Counted from the first letter of the stretch, positions 28,323 through 37,567 are shown. The stretch: DNA of 64,000 bases from Prevotella sp. AGR2160 (GCF_000424185.1 NZ_AUJK01000001.1:248001-312000), one strand, 5' to 3'. The notes: a model not told the origin generated them from the sequence alone. Program-made: numbers and translations.

Positions 28323-28820
28323 CTAAATATCCATCTCCGCCTCCACCACTTTCCCTTGCCGCAGCGACTCCTGTACATCAATGAGGCGCTGATTGCTGCT
28401 GCCACGGAAAAGGAGGTCGGGATCCTTCAGAGCCTCCACGAAACGACCGTCGACGAGGACGTCAAGCTGGGTGAGGAGGCGGCGCTGCGCCTCGTTCTTC
28501 ACAAGGTCCTCAAAAGAGAAACCGGTATAGCACCAGATCGTCTTCTTACTCTTGGCCCGGATCGCCTTCGCCAGTTCATAGAACCCCTCCGGCTGGAACA
28601 TCGGATCACCACCGGAGAACGTGACATCGGCGAAAGGATCACTCAGCACTTCTTCCAGGAGAGCCTCCGTATCTACCTCATGACCATTATGGATGTCCCA
28701 CGACTGAGGATTATGGCAGCCCTTGCAATGGTTCGGGCAACCGGCACAATAAATGGACGTCCGGAATCCCGGCCCGTCCACCATTGTATCGTGAATAACT
28801 TGTAATATGGATATCTTCAT
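28323..28820 (-). CDS. nrdG: Anaerobic ribonucleotide reductase activating protein
   Basis: Radical SAM activase that generates the glycyl radical on NrdD. The 165 residues include TSIYCAGCPNHCKGCHNPQSWD near 19-40 with the CxxxCxxC cluster motif and VTFSGGDPMFQPEGF near 68-82. It overlaps the nrdD stop by 1 nt and is cotranscribed with it. Confidence 0.96.
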   Translation of the reverse strand: MKISILQVIHDTMVDGPGFRTSIYCAGCPNHCKGCHNPQSWDIHNGHEVDTEALLEEVLSDPFADVTFSGGDPMFQPEGFYELAKAIRAKSKKTIWCYTGFSFEDLVKNEAQRRLLTQLDVLVDGRFVEALKDPDLLFRGSSNQRLIDVQESLRQGKVVEAEMDI

Positions 28821-30841
28821 TAATCTAATTTTGACCCTTGGATATGTGTCACACGGTCATGGAGCTCAGCGAGTTTACCGGAGTTCCAGCGGTCGGTGGT
28901 ACCAACGAGATAACCGGTGATACGCTGCAGACGGTCGATATGGGTGCTGCCACATTTCGGACAACTCTTCATATTCGGATCGGCATTCTCGTAACCACAG
29001 TTCATACAACGGTTGCGGTTGTGGTTCACACTGCCGTAACCCATATTGAACTTATCCATCATATCGACGACACGCATGATGACCTGCGGGTTATGGGTAG
29101 CATCACCATCCATCTCCACATAGAAGATATGGCCGCCACGCGTCATCTCATGATAAGGACCCTCTACCTCCGCCTTGTGGAGGGCGGAGCACTTATAGTA
29201 TACCGGAACATGGTTGGAGTTCGTATAATACTCACGATCGGTGACACCGGGGATGATACCGAACTGCTTACGGTCCTTCTTCGTGAACTTACCGCTCAGT
29301 CCCTCTGCCGGCGTGGCGAGGATAGAATAGTTATGATGATAACGCTCACTGAAGACATTGGCACGGTCACGCATATGACCGACAATCTTCAGACCTAGCT
29401 GCTGAGCTTCCTCACTCTCTCCATGATGCTTACCGACAAGGGCCTTCAGACATTCTGCCAAACCGATGAAGCCGATACCCAGCGTACCCTGGTTGATGAC
29501 ACTCTCGATGGTGTCCTCGGGATTGAGCTTGTCTGCGCCGATCCACAGATATTTCATCAGCAGAGGGAACTGCTTGACCATGGCCGTCTTCTGGAACTGG
29601 AAGCGCTCGTCGAGCTGCTTGGCCGTAATGTCGAGCATATGGTCGAGCTTCTCGAAGAAGAGAGCGATACGGTCCTGTTTGTCTTCCACACCCATGCACT
29701 CAATGGCGAGTTTCACGATATTGATGGTGGAGAAACTCAGGTTACCACGGCCCACACTCGTCTTCGGTCCGAAACGGTTCTCGAAGACACGTGTACGACA
29801 ACCCATCGTAGCGATCTCCCACATATAACGATTGGGATCATCAGCACGCCAGTTTTCGTTCTGGTTGAACGTAGCGTCGAGGTTCAGGAAGTTGGGGAAG
29901 AACCGGCGCGCCGTCACCTTACAAGCCAACTTGTAGAGGTCATAGTTACGGTCCTCAGGGAGGTAGTTGACACCACGCTTCTTCTTCCAGATCTGAATAG
30001 GGAAGATAGCCGTCTCACCATTGCCAACACCCTGATAGGTACTCTTCAGAATCTCACGCATGATGCAACGCCCTTCGGCACTCGTATCCGTTCCGTAGTT
30101 GATGCTGGAGAAAACCACCTGGTTACCACCACGGCTGTGGATGGTGTTCATATTATGGATGAATGCCTCCATGGCCTGATGGACACGGTGGACGGTCTTG
30201 TTGATGGCATGCTGCTCAAGGCGCGCCTTTCCCTCGAGACCGTCAAGGTCCTTCTCGAGATAGTCGTCGATGGCGATATCGTAAAGATCATGGAGATCCT
30301 CACCCGTGAGCTGCTCAAGATTCTTCACCTCTTCTTGATAAGAGCTGCGGACATAAGGAGCAAGATAGAAATCGAAAGCGGGAATGGCCTGACCTCCGTG
30401 CATCTCGTTCTGACAGGTCTCCAGGGAGATACAAGCCAGGACGGCAGCGGTCTCTATACGCTTGGCGGGACGACTGCTGCCGTGACCAGCCGTGAAACCG
30501 TGCTTGAGAATGACATCAAGAGGATGCTGCACGCACGTCAGACTCTTCGTGGGATAATAGTCCTTGTCGTGGATATGGAGATAGTTGTTCTTCACAGCCT
30601 CACGGACATCATCACTCAGAAGATAGTCGTCGGTAAACTGCTTCGTCGTCTCCGAGGCAAACTTCATCATCATACCGGCAGGCGTGTCGGCATTCATATT
30701 CGCATTCTCACGCGTAATATCGTTGTTCTGAGCGTTGACAATACTCATGAAGATATCGCGCTGGCGATTCTTCGCTTCCTTCATCCGAACCAGACGGACG
30801 TGCTGGGCCTCAATGGTCTCTATCGTTGCTTGTTCTTTCAT
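28820..30841 (-). CDS. nrdD: Anaerobic ribonucleoside-triphosphate reductase, without ATP-cone
   Basis: Class III reductase that makes dNTPs under anoxia with formate as electron donor. The 673 residues contain the catalytic barrel from TRENANMNADTPAG near 44, the substrate-site region AVLACISLETCQNEMHGGQAIPAFDF near 120, the C-terminal zinc motif CMNCGYENADPNMKSCPKC and the glycyl-radical site RITGYLVGTTDRWNSGK near 644-660. The usual N-terminal ATP-cone of about 90 residues is absent: only about 45 residues precede the NENAN-equivalent block, and a promoter lies 39 nt upstream, leaving no room for more. Operon with nrdG. Confidence 0.95.
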   Translation of the reverse strand: MKEQATIETIEAQHVRLVRMKEAKNRQRDIFMSIVNAQNNDITRENANMNADTPAGMMMKFASETTKQFTDDYLLSDDVREAVKNNYLHIHDKDYYPTKSLTCVQHPLDVILKHGFTAGHGSSRPAKRIETAAVLACISLETCQNEMHGGQAIPAFDFYLAPYVRSSYQEEVKNLEQLTGEDLHDLYDIAIDDYLEKDLDGLEGKARLEQHAINKTVHRVHQAMEAFIHNMNTIHSRGGNQVVFSSINYGTDTSAEGRCIMREILKSTYQGVGNGETAIFPIQIWKKKRGVNYLPEDRNYDLYKLACKVTARRFFPNFLNLDATFNQNENWRADDPNRYMWEIATMGCRTRVFENRFGPKTSVGRGNLSFSTINIVKLAIECMGVEDKQDRIALFFEKLDHMLDITAKQLDERFQFQKTAMVKQFPLLMKYLWIGADKLNPEDTIESVINQGTLGIGFIGLAECLKALVGKHHGESEEAQQLGLKIVGHMRDRANVFSERYHHNYSILATPAEGLSGKFTKKDRKQFGIIPGVTDREYYTNSNHVPVYYKCSALHKAEVEGPYHEMTRGGHIFYVEMDGDATHNPQVIMRVVDMMDKFNMGYGSVNHNRNRCMNCGYENADPNMKSCPKCGSTHIDRLQRITGYLVGTTDRWNSGKLAELHDRVTHIQGSKLD

Positions 30842-30879
30842 TTTTACGGGTTTATTTGACTTGCCAGGAATTGTGATTG

Positions 30880-30961
30880 CAAAGGTAGCAAAAAGAACAA
30901 TACAACGATAATTTTGGACAACTTTTTACGTGTTAATTTATGTCAATTCGGTATTAATCAA
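30880..30961 (-). promoter_or_regulatory. nrdDG promoter with a degenerate FNR-type box
   Basis: Minus-strand TACCTTTG at 30887-30880, with no good -33. A box TTGAT-TAAT-ACCGA (30961-30948; 8 of 10 to the FNR consensus) is centred 67.5 bp upstream of the -7 element. The poor -33 plus upstream box suggests an activator-dependent promoter. Confidence 0.55.
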
Positions 30962-31043
30962 TAAGTTACAAAAAGTTTTGGAAAACTTTCCCGATTGTTT
31001 ATGGATGAATGTTCACAAAATCGAGCAAGTTTTCCTTTAAGTA

Positions 31044-32129
31044 TTACAGTGTAATTTCCCCACTACCAAAGCATTTGTGATGTTCCGCGTCATAGATCAC
31101 GCAGAACTGTCCGGGGGCCACGCCGTGGATCTTCTCGTCACTCAAGACCCGATAACGGCCGTCGGAGAGCATCTCAACGGTGGCCGGATGATACTCGGGC
31201 GTATGACGGATCTTGAAGGTCACACGATCAGGAAGACTGTTGATACCCTCGGTGAGAAAGTCAAAGTCATGGATCAGGAATTCTTTCTTATAGGCCGTCT
31301 CGGGATCATAGCCGTGAGAGACATAGAGGATGTTGTGCGCCACGTCTTTCTTGACGACAAACCAAGGACCACCACCGAGACCAAGTCCCTTGCGCTGACC
31401 GATGGTATGGAACCACAGCCCCTTGTGCTCGCCAATCTTCTTACCCGTCTCGAGCTCAATGACATCACCGACCTGTTCACCGAGATAACGGCGGACATAT
31501 TCATTATAGTCAATATTCCCGAGGAAACAGATGCCCTGGGAATCCTTGCGATGGGCATTGATGAGATGTTCACGCTCGGCGATCTCCCGCACCTGCCCTT
31601 TCACGAAATGGCCGATGGGGAACAGCGCCTTCTTGAGCTGCCACTGGTAGATCTGCGCCAGGAAGTCCGTCTGGTCCTTCACGGGATCGGGACTCGTCGT
31701 GAGCCATTTGCGGCCGTCGATGATCTCCGTCTGGGCATAATGACCCGTGGCGATGAGGTCATAGTCATGGCCGCGCTTCTCGTCGAAGGCACCGAACTTG
31801 ATGAGCCGGTTGCACATCACGTCGGGATTGGGCGTGAAGCCCGCCTTCACCTTCTCCATCGTATAGCGAGTCACCTGTGACCAGTATTCCTGATGACAAT
31901 CTACAACCTCCAGACGACAGTCGAAACGGCGTGCCACGGCTGTCGCCATCTCCAGGTCCTCCTCGGAGTTACAGTCCCACGACTCCTTCTCCTCGGGACC
32001 GATCTTGATATAGAAACAGTCGGGATGGAGGCCATGGGAAGCCATCTCCCAGACGACGACGGACGAGTCGACGCCGCCGGAGAGCAACACGGCAATGCGC
32101 TTGTCTTTGAGTGCAGAATAATCAATCAT
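31044..32129 (-). CDS. mnmA: tRNA-specific 2-thiouridylase
   Basis: Thiolates U34 of Lys, Glu and Gln tRNAs. The start at 32129 (MIDYSALKDKRIAVLLSGG) is chosen; earlier codons overlap the promoter. The 361 residues carry the PP-loop VLLSGGVDSSVVVWEM near 14-29, the catalytic Cys region NPDVMCNRLIKFG near 100, the second Cys in SQGICFLGNIDYNEYV near 198 and the C-terminal GQFCVIYD. TATTTTTG ends 4 nt before the start codon, so the mRNA is probably leaderless. Confidence 0.95.
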   Translation of the reverse strand: MIDYSALKDKRIAVLLSGGVDSSVVVWEMASHGLHPDCFYIKIGPEEKESWDCNSEEDLEMATAVARRFDCRLEVVDCHQEYWSQVTRYTMEKVKAGFTPNPDVMCNRLIKFGAFDEKRGHDYDLIATGHYAQTEIIDGRKWLTTSPDPVKDQTDFLAQIYQWQLKKALFPIGHFVKGQVREIAEREHLINAHRKDSQGICFLGNIDYNEYVRRYLGEQVGDVIELETGKKIGEHKGLWFHTIGQRKGLGLGGGPWFVVKKDVAHNILYVSHGYDPETAYKKEFLIHDFDFLTEGINSLPDRVTFKIRHTPEYHPATVEMLSDGRYRVLSDEKIHGVAPGQFCVIYDAEHHKCFGSGEITL

Positions 32130-32133
32130 GGTG

Positions 32134-32141
32134 CAAAAATA
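32134..32141 (-). promoter_or_regulatory. -7 element abutting mnmA
   Basis: TATTTTTG on the minus strand; its last base is 5 bp from the A of the start codon. Confidence 0.5.
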
Positions 32142-32305
32142 CAAAAAAAACGGCAATCCCCGACATTTTCCGTCTATATTCTGTTGTAGATTTTCACGTT
32201 CGATATTGTTCACTGAGAGAGAATAAATACAAAAAACCCCCATCACGATCGTGTTTTTTCCCTATTTTTGCATTAAAATAATATGTAGGCCAATAAAATA
32301 CAACT

Positions 32306-32630
32306 TTGAAACGATTATTTTCTCTATTCATCACCTGTCTGTTGCCGCTGACAATGGCAGGTTCTTTAAAAACCGCGAAAGACACCACGGCAATGGATGT
32401 CAGTGCCCTGCGATGGCTCTCCACCATCAGTCAGGGTCGCGACCTCATGGACAATGATCATGACGCTGAGGGGGCCACGGAGAACGAGCAGGCCCTCCTC
32501 AAACGGATCAGGGAGATGAAGTCTGAGGGCTGTGACGCCATCAGACTTTCCGTCTGTTGGGATACTTCTTTTTATGATTCAAGATGTCGTTCTTTCGCCC
32601 CGGCATGGCTTGATCATATCCAAATCGTGG
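32306..32630 (+). pseudogene. 5' fragment of a GH5-type glycoside hydrolase gene
   Basis: TTG start, signal peptide (KRLFSLFITCLLPLTMA) and then about 90 residues ending in IREMKSEGCDAIRLSVCWDT...APAWLDHIQIVV. The spacing of IRL-V-W and PAWLD-I--VV is that of the first barrel strands of family 5 cellulase-like enzymes. At about 32630 the frame passes into the antisense of a second GH5-like fragment, so the rest of the reading frame to 32875 is not meaningful. A TATTTTTG promoter element is still present at 32263-32270. Confidence 0.7.
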
Positions 32631-32784
32631 TGTCGCCGGAGTTGGCTTCGAGTTCATTGCCGAGATTCCACCCCGCACGGATGTTCTTCACCGTCTGCCA
32701 GGCTGTCTCCATGGATTCCTGTGCCCCCGCTGATGCTGACAGCAAGAGCAAAACTAAGGTGACACTTGTTTTGATTGTCTTCAT
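32626..32784 (-). pseudogene. 5' fragment of a second GH5-type endoglucanase gene
   Basis: On the minus strand an ATG at 32784 opens a signal peptide (KTIKTSVTLVLLLLSASAGA) and then ESMETAWQTVKNIRAGWNLG-NELEANSGDTT, the classic N-terminal GWNLGNxLxA motif of GH5 endoglucanases. After about 51 residues it runs into the antisense of the plus-strand GH5 fragment and stops at 32614. A TATCTTTG promoter element remains at 32824-32831. Only the first tenth of a normal enzyme is left. Confidence 0.75.
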
Positions 32785-32823
32785 AAATAATTTGATGTAT
32801 TGTTGTTGGTTAAATAACAGCTA

Positions 32824-32831
32824 CAAAGATA
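32824..32831 (-). promoter_or_regulatory. -7 element of the minus-strand GH5 remnant
   Basis: TATCTTTG on the minus strand, 40 nt before the remnant's ATG. Confidence 0.5.
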
Positions 32832-33004
32832 ATCTTTTTCCTCCATTTAATCATCCGAAAAAACAGAAAAAATGAATCTTCTGGCTAATCAAGACCCATC
32901 TTTAAAACATTTCCTACCCACAAAATTTTGAAAGATGGAGATTTTTTCCTATTTTTGCAAGGACAAGCTCAAAATGGCAATACATTTACCAGAATACAAA
33001 TACA

Positions 33005-33871
33005 ATGGAACAAATCAACAACGACACACTGACGCTGACCATCAGTGAACATGGTGCAGAACTGCAGAGTATCCGCGACGCCAAAGGTCAGGAATATCTC
33101 TGGGATGGTGACGAACACTATTGGAACCGCCACTCTCCGATTCTCTTCCCGCTCGTCTGTGGACTGTGGCAGGATACCTACCGCATAGACGGAAAGGAAT
33201 ATCATCTCTCCCGCCATGGCTTCGCCCGCGACACCGACTTCAAGGTAGTACGCAAGTCCGCCGACCGCATCACTTTCGCCCTCTCCGACAGCGAGGAGAC
33301 CCTCAAGGTCTATCCCTACCATTTCAACCTCGCCATCTCCTATCGTCTGGAAGGCAACAAGATCCATGTCGTATGGCATGTGGAGAATACCGACCGCCAG
33401 ACCATCTTCTTCCAGATCGGTGGCCATCCCGCCTTCCTCGTTCCCGGAGCCCGCAAGGGAGAGCCACTGCGCGGACGACTGCGCTTCGACAATCCACGCC
33501 CCGAGCGCCTCTATGGCAATGACCATGGCTGTATCGTCAAAGGCTATCACCCCATAGAGACCGACAACGGCGTCTGGGTCTTCACGGAGGATATGTTCCG
33601 CGATGACGCGCTGATCTTCGACCGTAGCCAGATCCGACATATCGAGATCCTCGATGACGACGACAAGGCTGTCGTCACCGTCGACTGTAAGACACCGGCC
33701 CTGGGCATCTGGAGTCCCGCCGGCAAGCATGCGCCCTTCGTCTGCATCGAACCGTGGTATGGCATCCATGACTGGGCCGGCTACCAAGGGGAGTTCAAAG
33801 ACAAGTATCTCATGAACCAACTCCTCCCCGGCGCCTCCTTCATGAGCGAATATACCATCACCATCGGCTAA
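33005..33871 (+). CDS. Aldose 1-epimerase family protein
   Basis: A 288-residue galactose-mutarotase-fold protein, probably interconverting sugar anomers in the cytoplasm. The order of blocks fits the YihR/LacX-like subgroup: EHGAELQSIRDAKGQEYLWDGDEHYWNRHSPILFPLVG-like start, HLSRHGFARDTDF near 64 (conserved His), HPAFLVPG near 144 (second His) and CIEPWYGIHDWAG near 253 (catalytic Glu region). TATTTTTG at 32950-32957 is the likely -7. Substrate not evident. It stands alone. Confidence 0.9.
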   Translation: MEQINNDTLTLTISEHGAELQSIRDAKGQEYLWDGDEHYWNRHSPILFPLVCGLWQDTYRIDGKEYHLSRHGFARDTDFKVVRKSADRITFALSDSEETLKVYPYHFNLAISYRLEGNKIHVVWHVENTDRQTIFFQIGGHPAFLVPGARKGEPLRGRLRFDNPRPERLYGNDHGCIVKGYHPIETDNGVWVFTEDMFRDDALIFDRSQIRHIEILDDDDKAVVTVDCKTPALGIWSPAGKHAPFVCIEPWYGIHDWAGYQGEFKDKYLMNQLLPGASFMSEYTITIG

Positions 33872-33881
33872 CCAGTTTCAT

Positions 33882-33918
33882 GGCCTGCCGTCGAGTGCTT
33901 GCGCTTTGCAAGCGCAAG
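33882..33918 (+). repeat. Palindromic repeat family C, copy 2
   Basis: GGCCTGCCGTCGAGTGCTTG then CGCTTTGCAAGCGCAAG, directly after the epimerase gene. Confidence 0.85.
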
Positions 33919-33927
33919 TAACCAAAA

Positions 33928-33963
33928 AGCCCGTCTAAGAAGATCCCTCCTCTTAGACGGGCT
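33928..33963 (-). terminator. Hairpin terminator
   Basis: 13-bp stem AGCCCGTCTAAGA/TCTTAGACGGGCT with a 10-nt loop; T-run on the minus-strand side. It may also help end the epimerase transcript. Confidence 0.7.
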
Positions 33964-34013
33964 GATCCATACACGCCTGTATGAGTTAAACCTATAAAAT
34001 GTCATGTGATACG
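33928..34013 (-). ncRNA. Possible short minus-strand transcript
   Basis: TACCTTTG on the minus strand at 34027-34020 and a strong hairpin AGCCCGTCTAAGA/TCTTAGACGGGCT (33928-33963) followed on that strand by TTTTTGG. About 86 nt lie between. No -33 element is visible, so this is weaker than the transcript at 27252. An ATG-led frame exists but runs on into the epimerase and is not believed. Confidence 0.3.
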
Positions 34014-34093
34014 ATACTGCAAAGGTAAAAGCATCAAGGGTTATGAGAACTATTTTTTCAGCAAAACGCTTGTTTTATTCAGTAAAAAAAGAA

Positions 34094-34120
34094 TGCCCCC
34101 TGCCTCAAGGCAGAGGGGCA
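34094..34120 (-). terminator. Terminator of the DMT transporter/rsgA/frr side
   Basis: TGCCCCTCTGCCTTGAGGCA then GGGGGCA on the minus strand with a T-run after it, 40 nt beyond the transporter stop. Confidence 0.75.
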
Positions 34121-34159
34121 CCATCCTGAAATTCACGGTACAAACTACTAATAAAATTC

Positions 34160-35032
34160 TTACTTTCTCAGAACAATGAGGATCACGGCGGAGAGGATGA
34201 GAAGAATTCCTATGGCCAAACGGAAGGTAAAGCTCTCACCATATATGGCACAACCAATGAAGACAGCCGTCATCGGCTCCAAGGCGCCCATGATGGCCGT
34301 CGGCGTTGATCCGATGTTGTCGATGGCAACATTGATGAAGAAGATGCTCAGCACGGTCGGCAGTAAGGCCAACTGCAGCGCATACGTCCACTCCCCTGCA
34401 CCATGAAGCATCGGCACATGCTCGCCCGTGATCAGCAGCCACAGACAGACGGTGATACTGCCGAAGAGGAGTACCCAGAATGTGAAGCGCAGGGCGGAAT
34501 AGCCCATGTGTACCTGACTCGTGGCGATAAGATAGAACGCATAGAGCAGAGAGGAGAGCATGACGAGGGACACGCCTACCGTACTCAGTGTCGCCCCTCC
34601 TGCGCCACCACCTCTATATAATAGGGCAATACCGAGGACAGCGAGGGTGATGGAGATCGTCGTCGACCACCTCAGCCGCTCATGGAAGAACGCCACCATC
34701 AGAATAGCCGTCATGATCGGATAAGAGAAGAGGATCGTCGAGGCCACACCGGCATCCATGTAATTGAAGCTCAGATAGAGCGTCAGCGACGACATCGCGA
34801 AGAAGGCGCCAAGGATCGACAGACGGATGGCATTGCCGCGCTTGATATGGAAGGTCTCATGCCGGCAGGCCATCCAGACGGCAATGATCACCGTCGCCAG
34901 AACATAACGATAGAACAGAACGGCCCCCGCCGTGAAATGGTCCTGATAGAGGGCCAGTGTTCCCAGTGGGTTCGTGCCATAGAAGATAGCGCCGAGGATC
35001 CCGGCGAGATAACCTTTTACTTTTGTATTCAT
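34160..35032 (-). CDS. EamA/DMT-family transporter
   Basis: A 290-residue inner-membrane protein with ten predicted helices in two EamA repeats (about 5-140 and 155-290). GILGAIFYGTNPLGTLALY and AGAVLFYRYVLATVIIAVW open the first repeat; TPTAIMGALEPMTAVFIGCAIYGE near 243-266 is the second repeat's conserved segment. It is likely an exporter of a small metabolite. It ends in its own terminator, and only 32 nt with a family B repeat separate it from rsgA. Confidence 0.9.
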   Translation of the reverse strand: MNTKVKGYLAGILGAIFYGTNPLGTLALYQDHFTAGAVLFYRYVLATVIIAVWMACRHETFHIKRGNAIRLSILGAFFAMSSLTLYLSFNYMDAGVASTILFSYPIMTAILMVAFFHERLRWSTTISITLAVLGIALLYRGGGAGGATLSTVGVSLVMLSSLLYAFYLIATSQVHMGYSALRFTFWVLLFGSITVCLWLLITGEHVPMLHGAGEWTYALQLALLPTVLSIFFINVAIDNIGSTPTAIMGALEPMTAVFIGCAIYGESFTFRLAIGILLILSAVILIVLRK

Positions 35033-35040
35033 AATTCATC

Positions 35041-35065
35041 GGAACATGAACAATCATGTTCTTAC
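35041..35065 (+). repeat. Palindromic repeat family B, copy 7 (divergent)
   Basis: GGAACATGAACAATCATGTT then CTTAC, between rsgA and the DMT transporter. Its last base is part of the rsgA stop region. Confidence 0.6.
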
Positions 35066-35997
35066 TAGAATGCCTCACGATATTTGTTCTCGTCCTTATC
35101 CTCCAACATGGAGAGATAACTCTGATAACGGCTCTCGGCAATGTAATGTTCCGCCACGGCCTTGCGCACGGCACATCCTGGCTCATGGGTATGGGTACAG
35201 TTGGAGAAACGACAGTCCTTGGAGAACTTGAAGATCTCACGGAAATAACTCGTCAGCTCTTCCTTCTCGATATCAAAGGTGCCGAAGCCCTTGATTCCCG
35301 GCGTGTCGATGAGCCATCCCCCACCGGGAAAGGGCAGCATCTCGGAGAAGGTCGTGGTATGCATGCCCGTGTTGTGAGCATCACTGATCTCCGCGGTACG
35401 CAGATGGGCCTCCGGGATGAGCTGGTTGATGAGCGTGCTCTTCCCCACTCCACTGTTTCCGCTGAGGAGTGTCGTCTTTCCCTTGAGCAACGGCCGCAGG
35501 GCATCGACCCCGTCGCCATGGACGGCGGAGATCTCATGACACTCATAACCGATGGTGTCATAGAGCGTCATCATCATCCGCTCATAATGGATCTCCTCCT
35601 CGGAGAGCAGGTCATGCTTGTTGAAGATGAGCACCACAGGCACACGATAGGCCTCGGCACCGGCCAGGAAACGGTCGATGAAGGTCGTGGAGGTCTGCGG
35701 ATAGTTGACGGTGACGACGAGGAAGGCCTGGTCGAGGTTGGCGGCGATGATATGACTCTGTTTCGAGAGATTGGAGGCCTTGCGGATAATGTAGTTCTTC
35801 CGGTCCTCGATCTCCGTGATGAATGCCGTTCCCTCGGCATTCTCCACAAGGGTCACACGATCGCCGACAGCCACGGGATTCGTAGAACGGATACCCTTCA
35901 AACGGAAGTTTCCCTTGATCTTCGACTCCACGAGACGGCCGTCATCGGTCTTCACCGTATACCACGACCCGGTATTCTTGATGACAAGTCCTTTCAC
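35065..35997 (-). CDS. rsgA: Ribosome small-subunit GTPase A
   Basis: Circularly permuted GTPase that checks late 30S maturation. The 310 residues have an N-terminal OB fold (about 1-75), then G4 IFNKHDLL near 125, G1 [15 protein letters not shown] near 175-189, G3 DTPGIKGFG near 218, and a C-terminal zinc motif [16 protein letters not shown] near 246-261. Follows frr after 4 nt on the same strand. Confidence 0.96.
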   Translation of the reverse strand: MKGLVIKNTGSWYTVKTDDGRLVESKIKGNFRLKGIRSTNPVAVGDRVTLVENAEGTAFITEIEDRKNYIIRKASNLSKQSHIIAANLDQAFLVVTVNYPQTSTTFIDRFLAGAEAYRVPVVLIFNKHDLLSEEEIHYERMMMTLYDTIGYECHEISAVHGDGVDALRPLLKGKTTLLSGNSGVGKSTLINQLIPEAHLRTAEISDAHNTGMHTTTFSEMLPFPGGGWLIDTPGIKGFGTFDIEKEELTSYFREIFKFSKDCRFSNCTHTHEPGCAVRKAVAEHYIAESRYQSYLSMLEDKDENKYREAF

Positions 35998-36001
35998 TGG
36001 C

Positions 36002-36562
36002 TTAGACCGTCATGATTTCCTTCTGCTTGGCATTAAGAAGTTCATCGACAACCTTGATATACTTGTCGTGAACCTTCTGCAGACTGGCCTCAGCATCTTT
36101 CTCGTTATCCTCGGAGAGACCATCCTTGATGGCCTTCTTCAGCTTGTCCTTGTAGTCACCGCGGACATTGCGGATCTCCACCTTCGTCTTCTCGCCGATC
36201 TTGTTGCACTGTTTGACAAGTTCCTTACGGCGCTCCTCGGTAGGCTGCGGGAGATTCAGACGGATCACCTCACCGTTATTCTCCGGCGTGATACCGACAT
36301 CAGAGTCCATGATACCTTTCTCAATGGCATGGATCTGCTTCCGGTCCCAAGGACGGATGGCGATGGTACGGGCATCGGGAATCGTCACGTTGGCAACCTG
36401 GTTCAACGGCACCATCTGACCGTAACTCTCCACACGGACAGAGTCAAGGATGGCGATATTGGCACGGCCGGCACGGATACGCGCCAGCTCTTCCTCAAGA
36501 TAGACAGCGGCCTTCTTCATGCGGCCCTCTGCATCTTGCAATGTTTTCTTAACGTCTAACAT
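36002..36562 (-). CDS. frr: Ribosome recycling factor
   Basis: Splits the post-termination ribosome together with EF-G. 186 residues, standard length. The three-helix bundle blocks [48 protein letters not shown] and [23 protein letters not shown] are present. A minus-strand TAAATTTG element at 36588-36595, at the end of ksgA, may give it its own promoter. Confidence 0.97.
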   Translation of the reverse strand: MLDVKKTLQDAEGRMKKAAVYLEEELARIRAGRANIAILDSVRVESYGQMVPLNQVANVTIPDARTIAIRPWDRKQIHAIEKGIMDSDVGITPENNGEVIRLNLPQPTEERRKELVKQCNKIGEKTKVEIRNVRGDYKDKLKKAIKDGLSEDNEKDAEASLQKVHDKYIKVVDELLNAKQKEIMTV

Positions 36563-36592
36563 ATCTGTTTTTTTTAGATTTTTGCCACAAAT

Positions 36593-37411
36593 TTAGTCAT
36601 TTTCCGCCGAATGAGCAAACGATTGCAGTGTTTTTTCCACTTCACGGGTCAAAGAAACGAAATCGGCCACACTGAGTTGCTCGGGGCGGCGCGTCATGAT
36701 GTCTTGTTCGAAGAATGCCGCCGACGGCTTCTCCTTACCGAAGAGCTGTTTGATACTCACGCGCAGCATCTTCCGCCGCTGTCCGAAGACGGTCTTGACA
36801 ATCCGCTTGAAGAGACGCTCGTCGCAGTCGAGATGATCCACGCCGTTGCGCGTCATGCGGATGACGGCACTCTTGACCTTAGGTGGCGGATTGAAGACAT
36901 TCTCGTCAACCTGGAAGAGATACTCCACATCATAATAAGCCTGGATAAGGACACTCAGGATGCCATTGGCCTTCGACCCGGGCGCGGAGGCGATGCGCTG
37001 TGCCACCTCCCGCTGGATCATTCCCGTGCAACAGGGGATGAGATCCTTGTTCTCCAACATCTTAAAGAAGATCTGGGAGGAGATATCATAGGGATAATTA
37101 CCCGTGAGCACAAACGGCTGCCCCTCAAAGACCTTCGTGAGATCCATCTTCAGGAAGTCGGCGCCGATGATATCCTCATGGGCGATGTGGAAGTTCTCAT
37201 GCAGCCACTGCACACTCTCGGGGTCGATCTCCACGACACGCACGCGGCGGCCTTTCTGACAGAGATACTGCGTCAGCACACCCATGCCCGGCCCTACTTC
37301 CAGGATGGGGATATCAGGACAGGCATCAACGGTGTCGGCGATGCGCTTGGCTATAGACAGATCGGTCAGGAAATGCTGACCGAGATTCTTCTTTGGTGTA
37401 ACGAGTTTCAT
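36593..37411 (-). CDS. rsmA: 16S rRNA A1518/A1519 dimethyltransferase
   Basis: Dimethylates two adjacent adenines in helix 45 of 16S rRNA (KsgA). The 272 residues begin KKNLGQHFLTD and contain SAM motif I VGPGMGVLT near 41-49, motif II VEIDPESVQ near 60 and the catalytic NYPYDISSQIFFKML near 105. TATATTTG at 37439-37432 is the likely promoter element. Confidence 0.96.
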   Translation of the reverse strand: MKLVTPKKNLGQHFLTDLSIAKRIADTVDACPDIPILEVGPGMGVLTQYLCQKGRRVRVVEIDPESVQWLHENFHIAHEDIIGADFLKMDLTKVFEGQPFVLTGNYPYDISSQIFFKMLENKDLIPCCTGMIQREVAQRIASAPGSKANGILSVLIQAYYDVEYLFQVDENVFNPPPKVKSAVIRMTRNGVDHLDCDERLFKRIVKTVFGQRRKMLRVSIKQLFGKEKPSAAFFEQDIMTRRPEQLSVADFVSLTREVEKTLQSFAHSAEND

Positions 37412-37492
37412 TAGCTTACGTTTTCTGTCTGCAAATATACAAAAAAAACAGGGAGGAGCGAAGAAAGACCGTAGTTATTTTCTTAATTTCCC

Positions 37493-37529
37493 GGCCTGCC
37501 GTTAAGTGCTTGCACTTTGCAAGCGCAAG
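37493..37529 (+). repeat. Palindromic repeat family C, copy 3
   Basis: GGCCTGCCGTTAAGTGCTTG then CACTTTGCAAGCGCAAG, with a mismatch in the stem. Confidence 0.8.
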
Positions 37530-37542
37530 GAAGCAAAAAAAA

Positions 37543-37567
37543 TCCGGCCCCCAAAAAGGGAACCGGA
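37543..37567 (-). terminator. Hairpin terminator
   Basis: TCCGG...CCGGA (with an inner CCCC/GGG pairing) and, on the minus strand, a T-run of eight. A second stop signal downstream of the small peptide gene. Confidence 0.6.
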
